Below, piece by piece: positions 52,149 through 60,992 of a stretch of 64,000 nucleotides of DNA. This DNA is from JAIBJN01 sp035762005 (GTDB lineage Bacteria; Actinomycetota; Thermoleophilia; Gaiellales; Gaiellaceae). The notes below the pieces were generated by a model, which did not search any database, was not told the DNA's origin, and saw only the letters and a program-made list of their open reading frames with translations. The first letter of the stretch is position 1. The number at the start of each line of letters is the position of its first letter. Position numbers and translations under genes: made by a program. The stretch lies in assembly GCA_035762005.1 (NCBI GenBank), contig DASTQA010000048.1, positions 52,203-116,202 of the forward strand, written 5' to 3'.

Positions 52149-52628
52149 CTACTCCTTGCGGGTGCTGGTGCCCTCGATGGCGCCGCTCGACCCGATCTGG
52201 ATGCGCTTCGGCTTCTGCTCCTCGGGCTTCGGCACGCGGATCTCGAGGACGCCGTTCGTGTACGCCGCCTCGATCGCCTCCTCGGAAACGCCCTGCGGGA
52301 GCGTGACGCTCCGCGTGAACGTGCCGAACCGGCGCTCGAAGCGGTAGAACCGCTCGCTCGAGTGCTCCGACGTGCGCTCGCGCTCGCCGCTCACGGTGAG
52401 GACGTTGTCCTCGAGCTCGACGGCGATCTTGTCCTCGGGGATGCCGGGGAGGTCGAAGGAGAGGACGAGCTCCTGCTCGGTCTCCCAGACGTCCACCGCG
52501 GGAAGCCACGTCGAGGACTGGCCGTTGCCGGGGGCCACCCCGCCGCCGGAGAGCTGGCTCATCCACCGGCCCATCTCGTTCTGCAGGGCGGTGAGCTCAC
52601 GGAACGGTTCCCAACGGACGAGAGCCAT
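52149..52628 (-). CDS. Small heat-shock protein (Hsp20/alpha-crystallin)
   Basis: Holdase chaperone. The alpha-crystallin domain spans about residues 42-140 (AVDVWETEQELVLSFDLPGI through GVLEIRVPKPE), with the conserved YTNGVLEIRVP hairpin. An N-terminal WEPFRELTALQNEM segment and a charged tail flank it. It is 159 residues. AAAGGAGGG lies upstream of ATG 52628 and a near-consensus promoter upstream of that. It is divergent from argF. Confidence 0.95.
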   Translation of the reverse strand: MALVRWEPFRELTALQNEMGRWMSQLSGGGVAPGNGQSSTWLPAVDVWETEQELVLSFDLPGIPEDKIAVELEDNVLTVSGERERTSEHSSERFYRFERRFGTFTRSVTLPQGVSEEAIEAAYTNGVLEIRVPKPEEQKPKRIQIGSSGAIEGTSTRKE

Positions 52629-52664
52629 GACGCAACCCTCCTTTCGTGTTCTTCTACCCTCGCC

Positions 52665-52693
52665 ATGATAAAACCTCAGTCCTAGCGTGTCAA
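52665..52693 (-). promoter_or_regulatory. Near-consensus vegetative promoter of hsp20
   Basis: On the minus strand TTGACA (52693-52688), a 17-base spacer, and TATCAT (52670-52665). This is the only full -35/-10 pair close to consensus seen in the window. Confidence 0.75.
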
Positions 52694-52706
52694 ATTGCTG
52701 CCGCTG

Positions 52707-52712
52707 TAGGAT
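52707..52712 (+). promoter_or_regulatory. argF -10 element, leaderless
   Basis: TAGGAT followed by seven bases and GTG 52720; it lies 13 bases beyond the hsp20 -35, so the two promoters are back to back. Confidence 0.55.
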
Positions 52713-52719
52713 TCCGCGC

Positions 52720-53658
52720 GTGATCTCGGCGCAGCTCAAGGGCCGCGACTTCCTCCGGGTGAACGACTGGACGCGCGACGAGCTCCTGCTCACCCTGGAG
52801 CTCGCCGACCGCCTGAAGGCGCGCCAGCGCGAGCGCGTCCCCCACGCCCACCTGGAGGGGCGCGCGGTCGGGATGATCTTCCAGAAGCCGTCGACGCGCA
52901 CGCGCGTGAGCTTCGAGGTCGGGATCGCCCAGCTCGGGGGGACGGCGCTCTACCTTGCGGCCGGCGACCTCCAGCTCGGCCGCGGCGAGACGATCAGGGA
53001 CACGGCCACCGTGCTCTCCCGGTACCTCGACGGGATCATGATCCGGACGTTCCGTCAGGCCGACGTGGACGAGCTCGCCCGGCACGCGGACGTCCCCGTC
53101 ATCAACGGGCTGACCGACGACTTCCATCCCTGCCAGGCGCTCGCCGACGTGATGACGATCCGGGAGCGGCTCGGCGACTTCGAGGGCGTCCGGGTCGCCT
53201 ACCTCGGCGACGGGAACAACGTCTGCCACTCGCTCATGGTCGCGTGCGCGAAGCTCGGGAGCGACTTCGTCGCCGCCACGCCCCCGGGCTACGAGCCGGC
53301 CGACGAGGTCGTCGGCTGGGCGACGGCGGCCGCGGGGGAGGCGGGAGGCTCCGTCGCGCTGACGCACGACCCCCGCGAGGCGGCCTCGGGGGCCGACGTC
53401 CTCTACACGGACGTGTGGACGAGCATGGGCCAGGACGAGGAGCGGGAGCGCCGGCTCCGCGACCTCCGGGGCTTCGGGATCGACGAGGCCATGCTCGCCG
53501 CCGCGGGCGAGCGCGCGGTCGTCCTCCACTGCCTCCCCGCCCACTACGGCGAGGAGATCGAGGAAGGCGTCCTCTACGGCCCGCGGTCGGCGGTCTGGGA
53601 CCAGGCGGAGAACCGCCTGCACGCCCAGAAGGCCCTCATGGCGCTCGTCATCCGGTAG
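52720..53658 (+). CDS. argF: Ornithine carbamoyltransferase
   Basis: Makes citrulline from ornithine and carbamoyl phosphate. It has the carbamoyl-phosphate site STRTR (FQKPSTRTRVSFEV), the HPCQALAD motif, and HCLPAHYG near the C-terminus; 312 residues. GTG 52720 follows TAGGAT by seven bases. No other arg genes are in the window. With carbamate kinase nearby, a catabolic role is possible, but the sequence does not separate anabolic from catabolic forms. Confidence 0.93.
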   Translation: MISAQLKGRDFLRVNDWTRDELLLTLELADRLKARQRERVPHAHLEGRAVGMIFQKPSTRTRVSFEVGIAQLGGTALYLAAGDLQLGRGETIRDTATVLSRYLDGIMIRTFRQADVDELARHADVPVINGLTDDFHPCQALADVMTIRERLGDFEGVRVAYLGDGNNVCHSLMVACAKLGSDFVAATPPGYEPADEVVGWATAAAGEAGGSVALTHDPREAASGADVLYTDVWTSMGQDEERERRLRDLRGFGIDEAMLAAAGERAVVLHCLPAHYGEEIEEGVLYGPRSAVWDQAENRLHAQKALMALVIR

Positions 53659-53663
53659 CCCCC

Positions 53664-54362
53664 GTGATCCCGCTCCGGGACAACGTCCCCACGCGGCACT
53701 TCCCCCTCGTCACCGTGAGCCTGATCGCGGCGAACGTGCTCGTCTTCGTCCTCTACCAGGACGCCGGGCAGGGGCGCGGCTTCTTCTCCTCGCTCGACGA
53801 CCTCGCCTTCCACCCCTGCGAGATCGAGGACAGCTGCCCCCAGGTGGGAGAGGACTGGCCCCTCACGCTCTTCACGTCGATGTTCATGCACGCGGGCTGG
53901 GGCCACCTGCTCGGCAACATGCTCTTCCTCTGGATCTTCGGGAACAACGTCGAGGACACCCTCGGGCGCGTGCGCTTCGTCGCCTTCTACCTCCTCGGGG
54001 GCGTCGCGGCGACGGCCGCCCAGGCGTTCGTCACGCTCACCTGGGGCAGCGCCCAGGACGCCGCCGTGCCGAACCTCGGGGCGAGCGGGGCCATCTCCGC
54101 CGTGCTCGGCGCCTACTTCGTCCTCCACCCCTACGGCCGCGTGACGACCTTCGTGCTCCCCTTCTTCCTCTTCCAGATCCCGGCCGTGCTCTTCCTCGGC
54201 ATCTACTTCCTCTTCCAGCTCTTCGTCGGCGGGCTGGCGTTCGTCCACCCCGAGGAGGGCGGCGGCGTCGCGTACTTCGCGCACCTGGGCGGGATCGCGT
54301 TCGGGCTCCTCACCGTGCGCCTCTTCGCCTCGGGTCGCCCGCGCCCGCGCTTCGGCCTCTGA
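53664..54362 (+). CDS. Rhomboid-family intramembrane serine protease
   Basis: A 232-residue protein with six helices. The catalytic Ser is in NLGASGAISAVLG (GxSG) and the catalytic His in YFAHLGGIAFG. The HAGWGHLLGNM segment in helix 2 supplies the conserved H and N of the oxyanion site. The first loop is long and holds two cysteines. GTG 53664 is five bases after the argF stop. Confidence 0.94.
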   Translation: MIPLRDNVPTRHFPLVTVSLIAANVLVFVLYQDAGQGRGFFSSLDDLAFHPCEIEDSCPQVGEDWPLTLFTSMFMHAGWGHLLGNMLFLWIFGNNVEDTLGRVRFVAFYLLGGVAATAAQAFVTLTWGSAQDAAVPNLGASGAISAVLGAYFVLHPYGRVTTFVLPFFLFQIPAVLFLGIYFLFQLFVGGLAFVHPEEGGGVAYFAHLGGIAFGLLTVRLFASGRPRPRFGL

Positions 54363-54366
54363 CGAC

Positions 54367-54699
54367 GTGACCTTCGAGGACCACGTGCGGGCCGCGCTCG
54401 ACTCGCTCCCCACGGAGCTCCGCGCCGCCATGTCGAACGTCGAGATCGTCGTCGAGGACGAGAACGAGGAGGATCCCGACCTCTTCGGTCTCTACCTCGG
54501 CGTCCCGCTCACCGAGCGGGGCGAAGGCTATGCCGGCGCGCTCCCCGACAAGATCGCCATCTACCGGCTCCCGCTCGAGGACGAGTTCGGCGAGGACCCC
54601 GCCGTCCTCGAGGACGAGATCCGGATCACGGTCGTCCACGAGATCGCGCACCACTTCGGCATCGACGAGGACCGCCTCGCCGAGCTCGGCTGGGGCTAG
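54367..54699 (+). CDS. Small zincin-like metallopeptidase
   Basis: 110 residues. HEIAHHFGIDEDRL gives HExxHxxGxxxxR-type zinc ligands near the C-terminus, with VEIVVEDE and PDKIAIYRLPLE strands before it. This matches the small metallopeptidase (DUF1025-like) family of cytosolic minigluzincins. GTG 54367 is four bases after the rhomboid stop, so they are likely co-transcribed. It overlaps the antiporter by four bases tail to tail. Confidence 0.88.
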   Translation: MTFEDHVRAALDSLPTELRAAMSNVEIVVEDENEEDPDLFGLYLGVPLTERGEGYAGALPDKIAIYRLPLEDEFGEDPAVLEDEIRITVVHEIAHHFGIDEDRLAELGWG

Positions 54700-55973
54700 G
54701 CGACCCCCCGGCGGCGGACGAGCCGGCGCGCGAACGGCGACCCGGTGATCCCGTGAGCGAGGATCGAGGCGACGACGCAGGCGGCGATCGCCCAGAAGAC
54801 GGCCTCCGCGTCGTCCGGGGCCAGGAGACCGGAGGCGAGGGCGGCGGCGACGTAGTAGAGGGAGCCGATCCCCCGCACGCCGAACCAGCCGAGGAAGGCC
54901 CGCTCCCGCAGCCCGAGCCCCGAGCCGACGAAGGCGGCGAGGACGGCGAGCGGCCGGATCACGAGCAGGAGGAGCGGAGCGAGCGCGGCGCCCGCCCAGC
55001 CGGCCTCGGCCCAGCCGGCGACCGTGACCATGCTGCCGAGGAGGAGGATCGCGGCGAGCTCGCCGAACTTCTCCACCACCTCGGCGCCCTCGTGGACGCG
55101 CTCGTTGAGCACGTGGTCGCGCTCGTACCGGCGAAACGCGAGCCCGCCGGCGAACGCGGCGAGGAAGCCGTACCCCCCGGCGAGCTCGGTGAGCCCGTAG
55201 AGGAGCAGCACGGCGCCCACGGCCACCCAGCCGTCGAGGTCGCGGGCGAGCAGCTTCCGGTCCCGCAGCCTGAGCACCGCGGCGGCGAGGAGGTACCCGC
55301 CCGCGGCGCCGAAGCCGATGCCGACGGCGATCGCGTAGAGGACGTCCGCCGCCAGCCACTCGAGGAACCAGCCGTCGCCCCGGTCGGCGACGGCGAGGAA
55401 GAGGCCGAGGTTCACGAACGGGAAGGCGAGGCCGTCGTTGAGGCCCGCCTCGGAGGTGATCGCGAAGTGCGGCTCGCGCTCGTCCTCCTCTCCGGGCGGC
55501 CCCACGCCGACGTCCCCCGCGAGCACCGGATCGGTGGGCGCGAGCGCGGCCCCGAGCACGATCGCCGCCGCGAGGGGCAGGCCCATGACGGCGGTGCCGA
55601 AGAGCGCGATCGCCGCGATCGTCAGCGGCATGACGACGGCGAGCAGGCGGACGACCGACCCCCACTCCCGCCACGAGAGCCGGCGGTCGACCTTCAGCCC
55701 GGTCGCGAAGAGGGCGACGATCACCGCGAGCTCGGCGAGACGCTGGACGATCTCCGCGTCCTCCAGCGGGTCGAGCCAGGGCACGTCGAACGTGCGGATT
55801 ACGACGGCGGCGGCGAGCCCGAGCCCCAGGTAGATGATCGCCGCGGAGAACGCGCGCTCGTCCTGGTTCGAGAGCGCCCCGATCGCCGCGAAGACGGCGA
55901 TCCCGAGGAAGGCGAGGGCGAGGACGTAGAGGTCGCCGACCTCGAACCCAGGACCCGCGACCGCCGGCAGCAC
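54696..55973 (-). CDS. CPA1-type Na+/H+ (cation:proton) antiporter
   Basis: About twelve membrane helices in 425 residues. The ion-binding region has ALAPTDPVLAGDVG and SEAGLNDGLAFPFVN, typical of NhaP-like exchangers, and GWFGVRGIGSLYY near the C-terminus carries the conserved RG(I/S)GS segment. GTG 55973 is preceded by AGGAGG. No regulatory C-terminal domain is present. Confidence 0.92.
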   Translation of the reverse strand: MLPAVAGPGFEVGDLYVLALAFLGIAVFAAIGALSNQDERAFSAAIIYLGLGLAAAVVIRTFDVPWLDPLEDAEIVQRLAELAVIVALFATGLKVDRRLSWREWGSVVRLLAVVMPLTIAAIALFGTAVMGLPLAAAIVLGAALAPTDPVLAGDVGVGPPGEEDEREPHFAITSEAGLNDGLAFPFVNLGLFLAVADRGDGWFLEWLAADVLYAIAVGIGFGAAGGYLLAAAVLRLRDRKLLARDLDGWVAVGAVLLLYGLTELAGGYGFLAAFAGGLAFRRYERDHVLNERVHEGAEVVEKFGELAAILLLGSMVTVAGWAEAGWAGAALAPLLLLVIRPLAVLAAFVGSGLGLRERAFLGWFGVRGIGSLYYVAAALASGLLAPDDAEAVFWAIAACVVASILAHGITGSPFARRLVRRRGVA

Positions 55974-55979
55974 GGCCTC

Positions 55980-56399
55980 CTAGCCCCGGGCGCGGACGAA
56001 GGCGGCGTTCAGGAAGTCGGCGACCGCCTGCGCGCCGAAGACCGTCGCGACGAAGCGAGTCTCGCGCGGCCGCACGACGAGGGCCGCCGTGAGCCCGGCC
56101 GAGAGCCACATGCCGACGCAGTAGGGGCAGGTGAGGAGCTCGCCGAGCGCCCGCGCCATGCCCTCCCGCTCCGGCTCCCGCGCCTCCTCGTCCCGCGTCA
56201 CCGGCGCGCGCACCCACGCGGTGACGTCCTCGCGGGCGACGAGCCGGCCGAGCTTGTAGCTCGCGAGCCCGATCCGCCCGAGGTCGGCGAGGTCGATGCG
56301 CTGCGGCAGGCGCTCCCCCGCGAGGAGGACGAAGCCGCCGAGGGCGCCGGTGAAGACGGTCGCGAGCGTCGCGTACTGGGGCAAGGGCCGCTCGGCCAC
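55980..56399 (-). CDS. DUF1360 membrane protein
   Basis: 139 residues with about three helices and the family hallmark TCPYCVGMWLS near residue 95. A hydrophobic C-terminal part ends QAVADFLNAAF. GTG 56399. Function unknown; it is adjacent to the antiporter and Ku genes on the same strand. Confidence 0.82.
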   Translation of the reverse strand: MAERPLPQYATLATVFTGALGGFVLLAGERLPQRIDLADLGRIGLASYKLGRLVAREDVTAWVRAPVTRDEEAREPEREGMARALGELLTCPYCVGMWLSAGLTAALVVRPRETRFVATVFGAQAVADFLNAAFVRARG

Positions 56400-56431
56400 G
56401 CTCAGAGCTCGCCGGCGAGGACGACGCGCAC

Positions 56432-57346
56432 CTACGCCGCCTTCAGCGCTTCGAGCAGCTCGTCCTTCGTCATGTCCGAGCGGCCCGGCAGGTCGGCCTC
56501 CTTCGCGAGCTCGTAGAGCTCCTCCCTCGACAAGCCCTCGAGCCCGTCCGTCCGGCGCGCCCGCTTGCCGTCCCGCCGGCCCCGGGCCGCCTCGACGCTC
56601 GCCCGGAGCGCGGCCATGAGGTCCGTGGGGGCCTCCTCGTCCTCGGGTTGCGGGACGGCGACTGTCTCGCCGCGCTGCTTCGCCCGGATGATCTCGCAGA
56701 GCGTGTCCCGGTAGGTGTCGCGGAAGCTCTCCGGCTCGAAGGAGCCGGTGAACTGCTCGATCAGCTGCGTCGCCATGCCGAGCTCCCGCTTGCCGAGCTT
56801 CACCCCCTCGGGAGCGATGCCCTCGAGCGGGCGCACCTCGTCGGCGAAGTGCATGCGCTCGAGCGTGATCACGCCGTCGCGGACGCGCAGGCAGGCGAGG
56901 TGCTGCCGGTCGCGCATGACCATCTTCGCCACGGCCACGAGTCCCGACTGCTCCATCGCCCGGGCGAGGAGGGCGTAGACCTTCCCGGCCCCCTCCTGCG
57001 GCTCGAGGTAGTACGTGCGCTCGAAGAAGACGGGGTCGATCTCCTCGTACGGCACGAAGACGCGGATGTCGACGGTCTTCTGGCCCTCCTCGACGGCGGC
57101 CGCCTCGAAGTCCTCGTCGCTCATGTAGACCCACTCGCCCTTCTCGATCTCGAACGCCTTGACGATCTCCTCGTCCGGGACCGGCTTGTCCTCCTGCTTG
57201 CAGACCTTCTCGTAGCCGATGCGCGACCCGTCGGGCTCGTGGACGTAGTGGAAGTGGAGGTCGTGCTCGGAGACCGCGCTCGTCACGCGCACGGGGACGC
57301 TGACGAGCCCGAAGGCGACGGAGCCGGTCCAGATGGCGCGCGGCAC
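56432..57346 (-). CDS. ku: Non-homologous end-joining protein Ku
   Basis: Homodimeric ring that binds DNA ends and recruits LigD. The 304-residue protein starts RAIWTGSVAFGLVSVPVRV and contains the beta-barrel core (YEEIDPVFFERTYYLEP, then MRDRQHLACLR). The minimal C-terminal arm is replaced by a SAP/Rho-N-like helical unit (LSREELYELAKEADLPGRSD). GTG 57346 is immediately upstream of the preceding stop. No ligD is in the window. Confidence 0.96.
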   Translation of the reverse strand: MPRAIWTGSVAFGLVSVPVRVTSAVSEHDLHFHYVHEPDGSRIGYEKVCKQEDKPVPDEEIVKAFEIEKGEWVYMSDEDFEAAAVEEGQKTVDIRVFVPYEEIDPVFFERTYYLEPQEGAGKVYALLARAMEQSGLVAVAKMVMRDRQHLACLRVRDGVITLERMHFADEVRPLEGIAPEGVKLGKRELGMATQLIEQFTGSFEPESFRDTYRDTLCEIIRAKQRGETVAVPQPEDEEAPTDLMAALRASVEAARGRRDGKRARRTDGLEGLSREELYELAKEADLPGRSDMTKDELLEALKAA

Positions 57347-57868
57347 CTAGCCGGCCTCCGCTCGGGACTTCTCCTCGCCGCCGGGCGCCAGCGCCCGCGA
57401 CGCGGGCTCCTCCGGCAGGTCGAGGACGCGCATGCCGTGGACGAAGACGATCGTCCCGCCGATCCACCCGCCCAGCGTCAGGGCGGCGAAGGCGCAGAGC
57501 GCGAGGACGAGGGCCGCCGTGCCGACCTCGCCGTCCGCGTACCCGCCGTGGCCGACGATCGCGGCCAGGCCGTAGAGGACGTTCGCCGCGACCATGACCA
57601 CGAGGTGCGTCGTCGCCGTCCGCCAGAGCGGCGTCCCGCGCGTGATCGTGAGCCAGTCGGCGAGGCCTGTGACGGCGGCGAGGGCGCCGAAGCCGAGCCC
57701 CACGAGGAGCGCGATCCACCAGCCCTTGGCGAGCTCGCGCTCCGCGATCCCGGCCGCGCCGACGGCGACGAGCACGGTCGCCGCCGTGTACGCGCCGATC
57801 GCGCCGTCCGTCATGGGCGGGTGGAGCGGGTGCCCGGGCAGGCCTCTCAGGAGGGACGCGAGCCTCAC
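57347..57868 (-). CDS. DUF2231 membrane protein
   Basis: 173 residues with four helices and the family start GHPLHPPMTDGAIGAYTAAT. It ends in a charged tail. GTG 57868 has GAATAA seven bases upstream. The stop abuts the Ku start. Members are often linked to redox or heme contexts, but the function is unknown. Confidence 0.82.
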   Translation of the reverse strand: MRLASLLRGLPGHPLHPPMTDGAIGAYTAATVLVAVGAAGIAERELAKGWWIALLVGLGFGALAAVTGLADWLTITRGTPLWRTATTHLVVMVAANVLYGLAAIVGHGGYADGEVGTAALVLALCAFAALTLGGWIGGTIVFVHGMRVLDLPEEPASRALAPGGEEKSRAEAG

Positions 57869-57970
57869 GCCCCGGTTATTCGCGGCACGAGCGGCTGTCA
57901 AACCTTGGATGACCCCGACCGCGTCCTGTGGCCGGGACGGGGCGCGCCCTCGGCTCTCGAGGCGGGCGGG

Positions 57971-58258
57971 TCAGTCGTGGATGCGTGCGATGAGCTCGCC
58001 GCGGCGAAGGACCTTGCAGGCGGCGCCGCCGAGGCGCACGTCGTAGCCGGCCCCCTTGGGGAAGAGGACCTTGTCGCCCGGCTCGACGTCGGAGGCCTCC
58101 GCGCCGACCGCCGTGACGATGCCCGAGCGGCAGCCGGCCTCCGCGCTCTGCGGGATGATGAGCCCCGTCCGGGTCTCGACGTCCTCGTCCACGGGCTCGA
58201 CGATGAGGTTGTCGTCGAGCGGCTCCAGAGTGAGCACCTGGGGCGCGGGGTCCTCCAT
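57971..58258 (-). CDS. groES: Co-chaperonin GroES
   Basis: 95 residues. It has LEPLDDNLIVEPVDEDVETRTGLIIP, the mobile-loop region ending in Ile-Ile-Pro, then GDKVLFPKGAGYDVRLGG and a C-terminal strand. ATG 58258 follows TACAAT by seven bases, a near-consensus -10 that predicts leaderless expression. No groEL is adjacent, and no CIRCE or HAIR element is seen. Confidence 0.92.
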   Translation of the reverse strand: MEDPAPQVLTLEPLDDNLIVEPVDEDVETRTGLIIPQSAEAGCRSGIVTAVGAEASDVEPGDKVLFPKGAGYDVRLGGAACKVLRRGELIARIHD

Positions 58259-58309
58259 GCGTCTGATTGTAGGGACGCGGCGACGCTGCTCCCGTAGCAT
58301 CGGGCCGGG

Positions 58310-59125
58310 ATGCCGCGGAGCACCGTCTGCCTCACGTTCGACTTCGACGCGCTCTCGGTCTGGCTCGCCTACGACCGCGTCACGCCGGCGATGCTCTGGC
58401 GCGGCGAGTACGGCGCCCGCGTCGGCGTCCCCCGGCTCCTCGCCTTCCTCGCCGAGCGCGAGCTCCCCGCGACCTTCTTCGTGCCCGGCCACACGGTCGA
58501 CTCCTTCCCGCAGGAGACCGCGTCCATCCTCGCAGCCGGGCACGAGGTCGCCCATCACTCCTACGCGCACGTCGACCCGAGCACGCAGACGCCCGCGGAG
58601 GAGCGCGCCGACATGGAGCGCGCGTGGGCCACGCTCGAGCGGATCGGCGTCCGGCCGCTCGGCTTCCGCGCCCCGTCCGCCGACCTCTCCGAGTCGACGC
58701 TCGCGCTCGTGGAGGAGCTCGGCTTCCTCTACGACTCGAGCCTCATGGGGGACGACTACCGCCCGTTCCACCCGCGCGTCGGCGATCGCGTCGCCCGCGG
58801 CGAGCCGCTCGTGCGGGGACGCGAGTCGTCCGTCTGGGAGATCCCGCTCAGCTTCGAGCTCGACGACTGGGTTCACTTCCAGTTCAACTTCGACCCCTAC
58901 CGGAAGGGCGGCGCCACGCCGAGCGAGGTGCTCGAGATCTGGCAGGCGGAGTTCGACTGGATGGACGAGCACGTCGACGGCGGCGTGCTCACGGTGACGA
59001 TGCACCCGCAGGTGATCGGTCGAGGCTCGCGCCTGGCGATGCTCGACCGCTTCGTCCGCCACTGCCTCGACGCGGGCGCGCGCCTCGAGCGCCTGGCCGA
59101 CGTCGCCCGCTCGCTTCCCCGCTGA
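58310..59125 (+). CDS. Polysaccharide deacetylase (CE4/NodB-like)
   Basis: 271 residues. The catalytic Asp pair is in LTFDFDALSVW, the metal His pair in HEVAHHSYAHVDP (HSxxH analogue HHSYAH), and FRAPSADLS and VTMHPQVIGRGSRL supply the later motifs. No signal peptide, so it is probably intracellular, as in the PgdA-unlike family acting on small or peptidoglycan-derived substrates. TAGCAT lies nine bases before ATG 58310. Confidence 0.9.
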   Translation: MPRSTVCLTFDFDALSVWLAYDRVTPAMLWRGEYGARVGVPRLLAFLAERELPATFFVPGHTVDSFPQETASILAAGHEVAHHSYAHVDPSTQTPAEERADMERAWATLERIGVRPLGFRAPSADLSESTLALVEELGFLYDSSLMGDDYRPFHPRVGDRVARGEPLVRGRESSVWEIPLSFELDDWVHFQFNFDPYRKGGATPSEVLEIWQAEFDWMDEHVDGGVLTVTMHPQVIGRGSRLAMLDRFVRHCLDAGARLERLADVARSLPR

Positions 59126-59126
59126 A

Positions 59127-59161
59127 GCGCGGAAGGCCGGCACGAGGCCGGCCTTCCGCGC
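59127..59161. terminator. 15-bp bidirectional terminator hairpin
   Basis: A perfect 15-bp stem (GCGCGGAAGGCCGGC paired with its complement) around the loop ACGAG. It begins two bases after the deacetylase stop and also faces the stop of the convergent secreted-protein gene. Confidence 0.75.
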
Positions 59162-59181
59162 ACGTTCTCCGGTCCGTGCCG

Positions 59182-60708
59182 CTAGTCGAGGCCCTCGAGC
59201 GCGGGCAGGTCGCCCTGGTTCGAGTTCCCCTCGAGGAAGTCCAGCCTGCGTATCTGCTGGTTGAACGCTCCGCGGTAGTCGAGGACGTAGAGCCCGTTTC
59301 GCAGGTCGACGACGTAGACGAGCCCGTCGTCCACGATCGGGTAGCTCCACATGGTGACCTTGTTCGGCCCGCCGTTCAGCGCCGGGTCCTCCGTCGCCAC
59401 CGAGGCGAGCGGCTCCGGGCTGAACCAGCCCGCCTGCTTCGCCTTCTTCTCGTTGCCGAGGTCGATCACCTGGAAGCCCGCCGAGTGCCAGGTGAGGAGG
59501 ACGAGGTCCCGGGTCACCGTCGGGTTGTGCGAGGCATAGCTCGTGAACTGCTGCGTCAGCGGATCGTCCGCCGGGCAGACGTTCTTCGTCGTCCGGTACT
59601 CGCTGACGATCTCCGGCTCGGCCGGGTCCGACGTGTCGATCACGTGCACCCACCCCCACGGGCAGCCGTGGAAGGGGAGCGTGAACGTGCCGTAGATCTC
59701 GTCCGTGTTGACGATCAGATCGCGGCCGGGCACCTGCTCGGCCGAGTGGCTCTCCGCGCACTCGGCGACGCAGTCATCGTCGGCCGTCCCCCACTTCGGC
59801 CGGTCGAGCGGGTTCGTGAGCAGGTCGTCGTTGAGGTCGACCACGGTGCCGGGCGGCGGAGGCGAGCCGACCACCTCGCTCGTGTCGAGCACGAGCGTGT
59901 GCCCGCGCTGGTGGGCGAGCGTCGTCGTCCGCCCGTCGGCCGAGACGTCCATCGAGTGCAGCGCGAGGCGGCCGTCGAACCCGCCGGCCTCGTACTGGCC
60001 CGTCCAGGTGCCCTGCGCGACGAGCGTCGGGTTGAGCCCGCTCGCGACGGCGCTGATGTCCCAGATGAGCAGGCTCGCCTGGGCGGGATTGCGCGACCCC
60101 GTCGGCGTCGTCGCCCAGATGTACGCGCGGTTCGCATCCTCGGGGTCGACCCAGAGGAAGAACTCGTGCGGCGTGCGCGTCGAGCCGCTCGCCTGCCTGG
60201 GCACGAAGTTGAGCATGAACTCGGGATTCTCCGGGTCGCTCACGTCGAAGAAGCGGAAGGTCGGCGTGACGCCCCCCGAGCAGTCGTGGATGACCGAGCT
60301 GCACGTGAACGCGAGCACGATCAGGATCTCCTTCTCCTGCCAGATCCGGAGCTCGCGCGTCGTCTCGGATGGGTTCCCGGCGAACGGCGGCCCGACCTCG
60401 TTCACGACGTGCGGGTCGCTCGGGTCGCCTGCGTCGACGACGAGGATGCCGGGGTTCGGGTGATCCGGCCCGCCGTCCGTCCGGTTGCCGACGTAGACGT
60501 AGCCGGAGTCGTCGAGGACCGCGATCGCGGCGTTCATCCCCCGGTTGAAGAGCGGGTCGTGCCCGACGACCCGGACGTGCTTCGCCGTCCCGGGGACGGT
60601 GCCGCCCTCGACGACCGTCACCCGCGGGTCCGTGCCTGCACCCTGGGCGGCGGTCGCGAGGACGAGGGCCGTCACCATGCCGACGGCGAGCGAGAGAGCT
60701 CGTCTCAT
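59182..60708 (-). CDS. Secreted beta-propeller-like protein (LVIVD-type repeats)
   Basis: 508 residues with a cleavable signal peptide (about 1-24, ending AAQGA). Repeated strand motifs of the LVIVD type follow: PGILVVDAGDPSDP, FRFFDVSDPENPEF, VHVIDTSDPAEPEI and FQVIDLGN. A propeller fold is likely. Cys pairs suggest disulfides. ATG 60708. The ligand or activity is unknown; it may be an extracellular binding or scaffolding protein. Confidence 0.82.
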   Translation of the reverse strand: MRRALSLAVGMVTALVLATAAQGAGTDPRVTVVEGGTVPGTAKHVRVVGHDPLFNRGMNAAIAVLDDSGYVYVGNRTDGGPDHPNPGILVVDAGDPSDPHVVNEVGPPFAGNPSETTRELRIWQEKEILIVLAFTCSSVIHDCSGGVTPTFRFFDVSDPENPEFMLNFVPRQASGSTRTPHEFFLWVDPEDANRAYIWATTPTGSRNPAQASLLIWDISAVASGLNPTLVAQGTWTGQYEAGGFDGRLALHSMDVSADGRTTTLAHQRGHTLVLDTSEVVGSPPPPGTVVDLNDDLLTNPLDRPKWGTADDDCVAECAESHSAEQVPGRDLIVNTDEIYGTFTLPFHGCPWGWVHVIDTSDPAEPEIVSEYRTTKNVCPADDPLTQQFTSYASHNPTVTRDLVLLTWHSAGFQVIDLGNEKKAKQAGWFSPEPLASVATEDPALNGGPNKVTMWSYPIVDDGLVYVVDLRNGLYVLDYRGAFNQQIRRLDFLEGNSNQGDLPALEGLD

Positions 60709-60992
60709 GCTGCTTACCCCCTGTCTCCCTGCCTGTCGTTCCCGCCTCCCCCCGGAGACGAGAGCCGCAGGCCGCCATCATGGCAGGACTCGGCGGAGAT
60801 CGCTCGCTCCCCTCCATCGCGCGCGCGACGGGTCGCCGCGGGCGCACGAGACGGCCTTGCGTGCGGCGCTGCGGGGCCACCCCGTGCCTCCACCCGCTTC
60901 GAGCGTAACGAGCCCAGTCGCGCGCGTGGCGCGCATCCTGCGCCGAGAGTGTGACGGGGGGCGCCGGGTCGCGCCCCCCGTCAGGTCGCTCG
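60709..60992. other. Intergenic region with dispersed repeat
   Basis: No gene seen. It holds repeat copy B and separates two minus-strand genes for secreted proteins. Confidence 0.5.
60873..60934 (+). repeat. Dispersed intergenic repeat, copy B
   Basis: 35 bases identical to 6998-7032 followed by 27 similar bases ending GTGGCGCGC; same orientation as copy A, about 54 kb apart. Confidence 0.7.
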
